Positions 1-6,427 of a stretch of 12,702 bases of DNA are shown here, piece by piece. A program made the position numbers and the translations under genes. Position 1 is the first letter of the stretch, and the number at the start of each line of letters is the position of its first letter. The DNA lies in NCBI GenBank assembly GCA_002704045.1, contig PAFF01000009.1, positions 1 through 12,702 on the forward strand. Direction: 5' to 3'. The notes below the pieces were generated by a model that made no database searches, was not told the origin of the DNA, and saw nothing but the letters and a program-made list of their open reading frames with translations. The stretch is from Fidelibacterota bacterium. Its GTDB lineage: Bacteria > Fidelibacterota > Marinisomatia > SCGC-AAA003-L08 > GCA-002704045.

Positions 1-1070
1 GGAGTTATTCCATTTGATAAAGCTTCATTTGTAAAATTGGGAACATCTTCCATATAATACGAATATCCCCCAGAATAGAAATTATCACCATCGTGAGCAA
101 ATACTATTAACATTGGTTGTTGAGTATCATTCTGATCTTGAATTTGTAGAATATCATACAAACCATAACTTTGAGCTCCTTCTTCCCAACTCATTCCCAT
201 TGCTACAGGTATTACTTTAATTTTATAAATTTGACCTGATTCAGGATCTATATGTTGAGCATAATGAGGTTGATAAGAAAAGGGATATGCATTCGTTGGT
301 CCACACCCCCTGCTTATTTGTTTATTAAACCAATTTGATTGATCTGTATTAATTTGATCAGCAGGATTTGGAGGATCGCACATTTCTCCATGCGACCCAA
401 AACTAATTGGGAAATTTTCAACGGATCTTGATATATGATTATTGCCAACATAAACCCAATCTATTCCCTCCTCTACAAGAACTTTAATAATTCTTGTTGA
501 AAAAGATAATTCAGGGGGGAAAAAACCCACCGATATGTTTTCATTACCCCATATATCAGGATATAAATACTTATAAATTTGAATTTCTTTGCGAAGTGTA
601 TTTTCATCAATTAAAGGTGCTATTGGATGATGATAAGGTACTATAACAATATCTAGCTTTGGATTCATTCCAGGAGTCATCCAATTTCTTGATTCAATGA
701 AACTATTATTCCAATCTGAATAATATCCGAGCGAGTTATTTGTTGACAAACTATTAATATTCTCTATTAAACATCCAGTGTAACTTATCTGAGCACCAGA
801 TCTAGATCCACTCATCAAAGATATTGAGTTTCTAATCCTATATTGATATGCAGCAACCCTATCATCCGAACCAAAAATTTCTTCCAAATTGTTTTGTGGA
901 TTTTCTGCTCCATAAACCATTGACTCCCAAGCTTTTTGATAAGTGTTACCAAAATTACTTTCATCAGGCCAGTAAATTGGTTGCTGAAGATGCCAATGAT
1001 ATGATGTATATATTTGACAAAATGCAAATGAAGTTAAAAGAAGAACTATTTTTTTAAAAAATAAAATCAT
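1..1070 (-). CDS. Secreted GH57-like glycoside hydrolase, 3' end cut by window edge
   Basis: An open frame runs from an ATG at 1070 to the left edge: 356 codons with no stop, so the C-terminus, and any dockerin-like tail, is missing. Residues 1-18 form a signal peptide (lysines, then a leucine/phenylalanine-rich core, cut near Cys18/Gln19). The mature part shows the GH57 pattern in order: H-W-H-L-Q-Q-P at 25-31 (region I), S-Y-T-G at 96-99, P-Y-H-H-P-I at 145-150, F-F-P-P-E at 183-187 with Glu187 as probable nucleophile, and A-H-D-G-D-N at 325-330 supplying the probable acid/base region. GH57 enzymes cleave or transfer alpha-glucans, but the exact substrate cannot be read here. It starts 18 bases after the nitroreductase stop, so the two are probably cotranscribed. 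No Shine-Dalgarno is visible; the leader is all A/T. A related polysaccharide-deacetylase-like fold is the main alternative. Confidence 0.72.
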   Translation of the reverse strand, partial: MILFFKKIVLLLTSFAFCQIYTSYHWHLQQPIYWPDESNFGNTYQKAWESMVYGAENPQNNLEEIFGSDDRVAAYQYRIRNSISLMSGSRSGAQISYTGCLIENINSLSTNNSLGYYSDWNNSFIESRNWMTPGMNPKLDIVIVPYHHPIAPLIDENTLRKEIQIYKYLYPDIWGNENISVGFFPPELSFSTRIIKVLVEEGIDWVYVGNNHISRSVENFPISFGSHGEMCDPPNPADQINTDQSNWFNKQISRGCGPTNAYPFSYQPHYAQHIDPESGQIYKIKVIPVAMGMSWEEGAQSYGLYDILQIQDQNDTQQPMLIVFAHDGDNFYSGGYSYYMEDVPNFTNEALSNGIT

Positions 1071-1088
1071 AAAATAAATTAATTTAAT

Positions 1089-1796
1089 TTATATAATTTT
1101 AATGACTAAATCATCATCAATTCGAAATCTTTCACCATATATTCCTTTTGGATCTGCTTTTCCAACACCTAGCACCATGACAACGTGAGACATACTATTT
1201 AGATTTAATATCTTTTTAACTCTTTTATGATCAAAGCCCTCCATTGGACAAGAATCATAACCCTGAGCAACTAAAGCCATCATAAAATTTTGACAGGCTA
1301 AGGCGGTTGTTTTTGTTACAATTTCAAAAACATCATGTTTAAAAATCGGTCCTCTAGAAACAGGTTTAAAAAAACCAAAAAAGTATATTATTATAGAAAT
1401 GATTTTTTTTACTAAACCCAAGATTCCTATTCTATCGTGTGTAAATGCGATGGGTATTAATTTATTATAGTATCTTTCAATTATTGGAAGCAATGTTCCT
1501 TTTGCTTTATAGTCTTTTAAAATAAGTTCTTTATTTCTTCGCCAGGTATCTATCCTAGAAACAGCCACAATTAATTCCTGTGCAGTTTTTGCTGCATTTT
1601 GTGAAAAGCAAGCCTCAATTAATCTATCTTTTTTATTTTTATCTTTGACCCAATAAAATTCCCACGGCTGAAGATTTGAGGAATTAGGAGCAAGTAAACC
1701 AGCTTTTAAAGCTTTCTGAATAACTATATCTGGAATACTTTCATTTGAAAATTTTCTAACAGATCTTCTTTTTTCAATTAATTCAAAAAAATCCAT
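1089..1796 (-). CDS. Nitroreductase-family FMN oxidoreductase
   Basis: This 235-residue cytoplasmic protein belongs to the nitroreductase family, FMN enzymes that reduce nitro compounds, quinones or enones with NAD(P)H. Visible family signatures are E-K-R-R-S-V-R-K-F at 8-16 (FMN phosphate contacts), A-P-N-S-S-N-L-Q-P-W at 36-45, the helix around A-L-A-C-Q-N-F at 165-171 leading to G-Y-D-S-C-P-M-E-G-F at 179-188, and the C-terminal G-V-G-K-A-D-P at 210-216 with G-E-R-F-R at 221-225. The centre (about 100-150) is longer than in minimal members and includes an unusually hydrophobic run at 122-143, possibly an FMN-pocket lid or a membrane-touching helix. The ATG at 1796 is preceded by an AAAGGG ribosome binding site about 9 bases upstream. 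It follows a terminator and so begins a new unit, with the GH57-like gene 18 bases downstream. The physiological substrate is unknown. Confidence 0.88.
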   Translation of the reverse strand: MDFFELIEKRRSVRKFSNESIPDIVIQKALKAGLLAPNSSNLQPWEFYWVKDKNKKDRLIEACFSQNAAKTAQELIVAVSRIDTWRRNKELILKDYKAKGTLLPIIERYYNKLIPIAFTHDRIGILGLVKKIISIIIYFFGFFKPVSRGPIFKHDVFEIVTKTTALACQNFMMALVAQGYDSCPMEGFDHKRVKKILNLNSMSHVVMVLGVGKADPKGIYGERFRIDDDLVIKII

Positions 1797-1881
1797 TCTA
1801 TATACACCCTTTCAATTAGGAAATTACGAAATTATTTGATTATAAAATTTTTATATGTGTTAATGATATTATAAATCTAAT

Positions 1882-1908
1882 AAAAAACCTCTTTTACAGA
1901 GGCTTTTT
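1882..1908 (-). terminator. Intrinsic terminator after the MotA-like gene
   Basis: Read on the minus strand, the arms G-CCTCT and AGAGG-T (5 Watson-Crick pairs plus a G-U) enclose a 5-base loop and are followed by six T. It sits about 37 bases after the stop codon at 1940 and separates that gene from the nitroreductase unit. The other strand also shows a T-rich tract after the hairpin, so it could act in both directions, although no plus-strand gene reaches it. Confidence 0.8.
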
Positions 1909-1939
1909 ATTTTATTTGATTATTGCAAACTTATTAATA

Positions 1940-2335
1940 TTATTTTTTTGACGCAATCAATGTAGTAAAAATGACTTTTAATATTAATCCATATAAAATA
2001 GGTAAAATTGAATATCCAATTGATACACTGAATTTATATAACATATTTTCAGTTTCACCACTTGGTACACCTAACAACATCATTACCCAACCAATCATCA
2101 TTCCTAAAAATGCTACAGGTATAAATAATTTATTCATCAATTTCATACCTTTTAAATCTGGCAAAAATTTACCATACGCAGCTAACACACAGCCATAAGG
2201 GACACCAAGACTTATAAATATACTTATAATATCAATATAACTTCTCATAGGTTGACCTGCACCCAAAGAACAAAGATACATTGCAAAACCTGTAAAAAAT
2301 AATCCTAAAAAAACTCCTATTAAATTGATAATCAT
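1940..2335 (-). CDS. Small four-helix membrane protein, MotA-channel-like
   Basis: This 131-residue protein has four predicted membrane helices (about 3-23, 37-54, 70-90 and 106-127) and no enzymatic domain. I do not recognise a named family with certainty, but the layout resembles the membrane part of MotA. Helix 2 begins with Y-I-D-I-I-S-I-F-I at 33-41, like the F-I-D-I-P-S-L-L-I-V of MotA. The pair of helices at 70-127, with F-L-G-M-M-I-G-W-V-M-M-L-L and later Y-G-L-I-L-K-V-I-F, resembles the MotA/TolQ pore helices. The large cytoplasmic domain that joins these halves in MotA is replaced by about 15 residues. The ATG at 2335 has a strong ribosome binding site (GGGAGG, 4 bases before the start) and its own promoter. 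Alternative: an unrelated small integral membrane protein. Confidence 0.85.
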   Translation of the reverse strand: MIINLIGVFLGLFFTGFAMYLCSLGAGQPMRSYIDIISIFISLGVPYGCVLAAYGKFLPDLKGMKLMNKLFIPVAFLGMMIGWVMMLLGVPSGETENMLYKFSVSIGYSILPILYGLILKVIFTTLIASKK

Positions 2336-2339
2336 TATT

Positions 2340-2345
2340 CCTCCC
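2340..2345 (-). promoter_or_regulatory. Strong Shine-Dalgarno for the MotA-like gene
   Basis: On the minus strand, GGGAGG stands four bases before the ATG at 2335. It is the clearest ribosome binding site in the window and fixes that start. Most of the secreted-protein genes nearby have A/T-only leaders instead. Confidence 0.8.
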
Positions 2346-2371
2346 TGTTTGTATTGTAGTATTTAGTCTCA

Positions 2372-2400
2372 ACTATAAAAATGCTATATATTTTTAACAA
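2372..2400 (-). promoter_or_regulatory. Sigma70-like promoter for the MotA-like gene
   Basis: On the minus strand, TTGTTA (2400-2395) and TATAGT (2377-2372) are separated by exactly 17 bases, close to the TTGACA/TATAAT consensus. Transcription would start near 2365, giving a leader of about 30 bases that includes the ribosome binding site. It lies just after the pirin stop codon at 2412. The sequence is AT-rich, so chance matches are possible. Confidence 0.5.
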
Positions 2401-2411
2401 AATAAATTATT

Positions 2412-3527
2412 CTAATTATCACCAATTGCAAACTTTTTATATTTTTTGCCATGAACTGGTCCATCATCATTCCAAGCCCAATCACCAAACCTAGTCCTCT
2501 TGTAATCATCTATTGCTTCTTTAATTTCTTGATGAGTGTTCATAACAAAAGGCCCGTGCTTTACAACAGGCTCATTAATAGGTCTTGCTTGTAAAAGAAG
2601 TAGAAAATTTTGACCATTTAATGATGAAATTTTTATTGAATCAAAACTATTAATTTGAATCATTTTCTTATTACTAATTTTTTGTTTATCAATTGAAATT
2701 AAATCTCCACTGTAAAAATATAATGTTCTTGCAATCCCTTTTTCTACTTTTGGTAAAACAAATTGCGCCCCATCATCCATTTTAATTTTCCATATATTAA
2801 CGTGATTTTGTTTTTCAAATGCCCATGAATTTAGAGGTGGTTTTGGTGCTTGATCATTATTATATGAACCTGCTACAATTTGTATTTCAGTTTTAATGTT
2901 ATTAATATCATGTTCAATAATATTAGGGATTTCATCTTTCCAAAACATTGAAAAATTTGGAGATACTCTTTTATTAATCGATTTTAAATTAATCCAAATT
3001 TGAAAAAAATCAATTAAATTGTTGCTCTCTTTACTTAATAACGGAAACATTTCAGAATGCTGAACTCCATCTCCAGCAGTTAACCACTGTACATCTCCAT
3101 CACCATAACGTGCCGAGCATCCTAAAGAATCTGAATGATCAATTATCCCTTTATCAACAATTGTTATTGTCTCAAATCCACGATGAGGATGCCTAGGAAA
3201 TCCAGGAATTTTTTCACCGTGATACATACTCCAACCATTAATATTAGAAAAATCATTACCAATATTTCTTCCATCTAATATTTCATTTGGTCCCAAGTTA
3301 TCATTCGCTGGTGGATAGTTATCATTATGATGCACACAAAATAAAAATGGATCTAATGTTGGCCAAGGTCCAGTTTCTGGCAAACTTGTAATTTTGAAGG
3401 TTTTTGATTTTTCTTTAAAAAATGTTGTATTAGAAAAGGGGAAATTTACAAATGCAAGTAAACCTAAAATAAACTTACTCATTTTTTTTAAAAATTTACT
3501 TCTTGATATAAAATTTAATTTTTTCAA
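2412..3527 (-). CDS. Pirin-family cupin protein with export-like N-terminus
   Basis: Pirins are bicupin metal proteins, several with quercetin 2,3-dioxygenase activity. The hallmark metal site is intact: His113 and His115 in R-H-P-H-R-G-F-E (112-119) and His157/Glu159 in V-Q-H-S-E-M (155-160), after D-G-D-V-Q-W-L-T-A-G-D-G at 143-154. The pirin C-terminal signature (A-R-P-I-N-E-P-V then H-G-P-F-V-M-N-T, with R-F-G-D-W at 346-350) follows. Unusually for this mostly cytoplasmic family, it begins with basic residues and a hydrophobic run at 18-30. The stretch S-R-S-K-F-L-K at 8-14 looks like a Tat motif with its second arginine lost. The start is uncertain: TTG at 3527 gives the full n-region, while ATG at 3482 (residue 16) gives a shorter one; neither has a Shine-Dalgarno. 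It lies 6 bases after the propeller gene, in the same frame, so cotranscription is likely. Confidence 0.85.
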   Translation of the reverse strand: MKKLNFISRSKFLKKMSKFILGLLAFVNFPFSNTTFFKEKSKTFKITSLPETGPWPTLDPFLFCVHHNDNYPPANDNLGPNEILDGRNIGNDFSNINGWSMYHGEKIPGFPRHPHRGFETITIVDKGIIDHSDSLGCSARYGDGDVQWLTAGDGVQHSEMFPLLSKESNNLIDFFQIWINLKSINKRVSPNFSMFWKDEIPNIIEHDINNIKTEIQIVAGSYNNDQAPKPPLNSWAFEKQNHVNIWKIKMDDGAQFVLPKVEKGIARTLYFYSGDLISIDKQKISNKKMIQINSFDSIKISSLNGQNFLLLLQARPINEPVVKHGPFVMNTHQEIKEAIDDYKRTRFGDWAWNDDGPVHGKKYKKFAIGDN

Positions 3528-3533
3528 TTGGTT

Positions 3534-5138
3534 TTATTGATTTAAGATAAGATTAACCAATTGAACGACATCACTTACATTAACATCACCATCGTCATTT
3601 ATATCGTAAATTAAATTATTAAAAGTTTCAGAGTTTAATATATAATCTACAAGAACTACAACATCACCTACATTAACATCACCATCTCCGTTGATATCAC
3701 CTAATTCATTATTATCCACGCGTATTAAACTATTGTTTTGGTAATTGACATACCATATTTTTTGATTAGGATCGATTTTAATACCCATAATATTATTTTC
3801 ATTACCTGTATCAATACGTCCTAATTCAACTGGAGAATTAATAGAAATATCATAAAAAATAATATTTCCAGTGGAGTGATCACTAATAACTAAACGATCG
3901 TTGAATAAATCTATTCCAGATGGTGATTCTAAACCTTGGTCTATTAAAATTTCCCAATCAGCATTTTCCATCATATGATATTCTTCTAAAGATTCCCCAT
4001 ATGGACTTAAATCATAACTATAATTTCCTGAGTTAGTATTAAACCTTAATATTCTTTGATTTCCAGTATCAGCTATGTATAATAATCCCGATTCATCATC
4101 AAGTACCATATGACTTGGTATACCCTCTTGCCTTAAAACATCTACTTCATCATAACGCCACACTCTTCCATCTGAATGATCACTTCCTCCAATTTCATGA
4201 GGCATTGCAAAATCATATCTAACAATTGATGAATGATATCCATCAAAAACCCAGTATATATTTCCACTTCCAGCATATTCTATTCCCATAGAATAAGGAC
4301 TTTGATGGATCATATCTAAATGACTTCCAAGCAAAGGTCCATCTTGATTCATAACAGCATATATTGAGAGATCAGAATCCCATAAAGTTGGACCCGAGAA
4401 AAAACCATTACTATTATAATTTGCATCTTGACATTCTAAAGTATTTGCAAAAAATCCATTATCATCAAAAGCAATAGAACTAGCATTATTCATAAAGTGA
4501 CGAGAGTATGAATCCTTCATATATTCTGACGAATGATTATCTAATCCAACATTGTGAAAAATAACGGTACTTCCGCCAGCTTCTAAACGTCTGGCAAAAA
4601 CTACATCAGAATTACTTGCAGTTAACGCCCAGGAAGTTTCTCTAGCCCAATCATCAGTATTAATTATAATTTCTAATTCTACTTCTTCATCAGAGCAAGC
4701 ATTATCACAATTACTTGCGATATTAAAGTTTGTTGATTCGCTAAATTCAAAATCACCACCAGATGCAAAGACATTATTACAAGCAGAAACTAAATATGAA
4801 CCTTGACTACTTTCGCAACAAATACCATCACCATGCGAATCATAAATAGTAAATGTAAATTCTACATTCTGAGGAACACAAATAGTATGAATATTTTCAC
4901 TATTATTATTATAAGGATCTTCACCTTGATTTATAACCCATAATTGATTATCAATAGTTGGGTGAAAATCTAAATCTCTAGGCCTTTCAACTCCATCTTG
5001 GAAAGTTCCAAAAACTGTAAAAATATTATTCCCAGTAAGATAATTATCTAACTGATGGTTAGACAATAAAAATGATATTGTGAGTAATGTTAAAAGATGT
5101 GTTTTGTTGTTAATTAGTAATTTTTTAAGGTTTTTCAT
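3534..5138 (-). CDS. Secreted NHL-like beta-propeller with inserted modules and dockerin-like tail
   Basis: This 534-residue protein has an N-terminal hydrophobic segment (about 14-27) acting as a signal peptide. A propeller begins at R-P-R-D-L-D-F-H at 52-59 and resumes from about 188, with blade-like repeats such as L-Y-I-A-D-T-G-N-Q-R-I-L-R-F and G-I-D-L-F-N-D-R-L-V-I-S-D, typical of NHL propellers that bind carbohydrate or protein. Between them (about 75-185) sit two small modules: one with D-S-H-G-D-G-I-C-C at 100-108 and one with E-T-S-W at 167-170. The dockerin-like tail spans 480-534 (3537-3701) with two well-formed calcium loops. No catalytic residues are apparent, so a binding or scaffold role is an inference. 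The ATG at 5138 has an A/T-only leader; the 102-base gap upstream holds no clear terminator. The pirin gene follows after 6 bases. Confidence 0.85.
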   Translation of the reverse strand: MKNLKKLLINNKTHLLTLLTISFLLSNHQLDNYLTGNNIFTVFGTFQDGVERPRDLDFHPTIDNQLWVINQGEDPYNNNSENIHTICVPQNVEFTFTIYDSHGDGICCESSQGSYLVSACNNVFASGGDFEFSESTNFNIASNCDNACSDEEVELEIIINTDDWARETSWALTASNSDVVFARRLEAGGSTVIFHNVGLDNHSSEYMKDSYSRHFMNNASSIAFDDNGFFANTLECQDANYNSNGFFSGPTLWDSDLSIYAVMNQDGPLLGSHLDMIHQSPYSMGIEYAGSGNIYWVFDGYHSSIVRYDFAMPHEIGGSDHSDGRVWRYDEVDVLRQEGIPSHMVLDDESGLLYIADTGNQRILRFNTNSGNYSYDLSPYGESLEEYHMMENADWEILIDQGLESPSGIDLFNDRLVISDHSTGNIIFYDISINSPVELGRIDTGNENNIMGIKIDPNQKIWYVNYQNNSLIRVDNNELGDINGDGDVNVGDVVVLVDYILNSETFNNLIYDINDDGDVNVSDVVQLVNLILNQ

Positions 5139-5240
5139 AATAATAATTTATAAAAATATTAGTCTGCATAAAAGAGGGCTATAATTAAAATTAAATTATA
5201 AATTTTACATCTACTATACTTGATTCTAAAGCTATTAGTA

Positions 5241-6377
5241 TTAGTTTAAAATGATGTTAACCATAAGTATAATATCTAGTATATCTAAAATACCATCATT
5301 ATTCAGATCTGATCCATCTAAAGGAAATATTTCAGGATTGAGTATGAAGTTAACCAATATAATAATATCAAGAACATCAATTACCTGATCGTTATTTAAA
5401 TCTCCTTGATCATTATATTGACACTCTAAATTTGTCACAAACTGAGCAGCACTAGTTGGCATATTTATTAAAAGATCACAATCATCAGAATTGTCTAATA
5501 AATTATAATTGAGCCATTGAATGACTTTTTCTCCTAATTCTCCAGAACCTGCGCTTGGATCAAGACCAGTTCCATGATTTCCATTTTCTAATTCGAACAA
5601 CATTTTAAAGGTTGATTCAGGGGTATATTCATAATGGATGGCAGCATCGGTATCAGATGGATTTTCAATATCTCCCTCACTTGAAATTATTAGTACAGGA
5701 CTTGAATGATTTAAATGCTCTGGATGCAAACAATAATATTCATATGTTGGATCAGTACAATTTTCATAATCTTGGATTGCAAGACCCGGATTTAAAGCAA
5801 TAACTGCTTTTAAACTGGAATCAAGTGTAGCTGCATATTGAGCTGACCCACCACCAATTGACCATCCACTGGTTGCAAAGTTGTCAATATTAACTTTATT
5901 TAAAATAGGTGATTCCAATCTAATATTTTCCTGTTTCAAAACATCTATTGCATCTAAAAGACTTAAAGCTAAATCACTCATATCATCATTGTAATAATCA
6001 TTGATCCCAATTGTCATTGCAATAAAACCATAGGAAGCATAGTATGAACCCCAATCGTGCAATATTGATTCTGGTGAAAAAGCACCTGGAACAATAACTA
6101 TGCTACTATAGGGTGGTTCACCATCAATTGGATGAAATACTGTAGCACCTAAATAGCTATCACTAATTATTAAACCATCAGCTTCATTGAAAGTGTCATA
6201 TTGAAAAGGTCCATAATTCAAACCACTCTCATTTTCACCGATATCTTGACATTGGCTAGTTTCATTATTCCATTCGCAGTATTCTAAATATTGCAAACAA
6301 GTATCATAATCAAGATCAGAACAAGCTGAATAAATGAAATTTATTAGTATTAACTTTAAAAAAACTTTTTTGTGCAT
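5241..6377 (-). CDS. Secreted PETase/cutinase-like alpha/beta hydrolase with dockerin-like tail
   Basis: This 378-residue secreted esterase has a signal peptide at 1-18 and a small Cys-rich segment (Cys19, 27, 34, 43). The catalytic domain (about 55-320) follows the polyester hydrolase plan: G-P-F at 56-58, A-T-V-F-H-P at 78-83, I-V-P-G at 95-98, W-G-S-Y-Y-A-S-Y-G-F at 109-118 and G-W-S-I-G-G-G at 171-177. The probable triad is Ser173, Asp236 (S-S-E-G-D) and His268 (E-N-G-N-H-G). Cys300/Cys319 sit where PETases carry a C-terminal disulfide. Trp172 before the serine matches Ideonella PETase rather than the His of actinobacterial cutinases. An extra loop of about 17 residues (200-224, with Cys207 and Cys216) lies between Ser and Asp. 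The dockerin-like tail is 325-378. The natural substrate may be cutin, polyhydroxyalkanoate or acetyl esters; PET activity cannot be inferred. Confidence 0.85.
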   Translation of the reverse strand: MHKKVFLKLILINFIYSACSDLDYDTCLQYLEYCEWNNETSQCQDIGENESGLNYGPFQYDTFNEADGLIISDSYLGATVFHPIDGEPPYSSIVIVPGAFSPESILHDWGSYYASYGFIAMTIGINDYYNDDMSDLALSLLDAIDVLKQENIRLESPILNKVNIDNFATSGWSIGGGSAQYAATLDSSLKAVIALNPGLAIQDYENCTDPTYEYYCLHPEHLNHSSPVLIISSEGDIENPSDTDAAIHYEYTPESTFKMLFELENGNHGTGLDPSAGSGELGEKVIQWLNYNLLDNSDDCDLLINMPTSAAQFVTNLECQYNDQGDLNNDQVIDVLDIIILVNFILNPEIFPLDGSDLNNDGILDILDIILMVNIILN

Positions 6378-6427
6378 TCACTAATCTAAAAAATAAAGGA
6401 GGGTTTATCAATTTAAAATATTATTAT

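Noticed and set aside
815..1057. Open frames on both strands inside the GH57-like gene
   Set aside because: They overlap the longer minus-strand frame with GH57 motifs and a signal peptide, and have no recognisable product or ribosome binding site.
1971..2198. Plus-strand open frame opposite the MotA-like gene
   Set aside because: It is antisense to a gene with promoter, ribosome binding site and four clear helices; its translation has no family features.
6300..6326. Lipoprotein signal in the PETase-like protein (Y-S-A-C)
   Set aside because: Position -3 is Tyr rather than the usual Leu/Val/Ile, and the Cys belongs to a four-Cys segment more likely forming disulfides.
6395..6403. Plus-strand AAAGGAGGG resembling a perfect Shine-Dalgarno
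   Set aside because: No start codon or sustained frame follows it on the plus strand; it lies in the leader of the minus-strand PETase-like gene.
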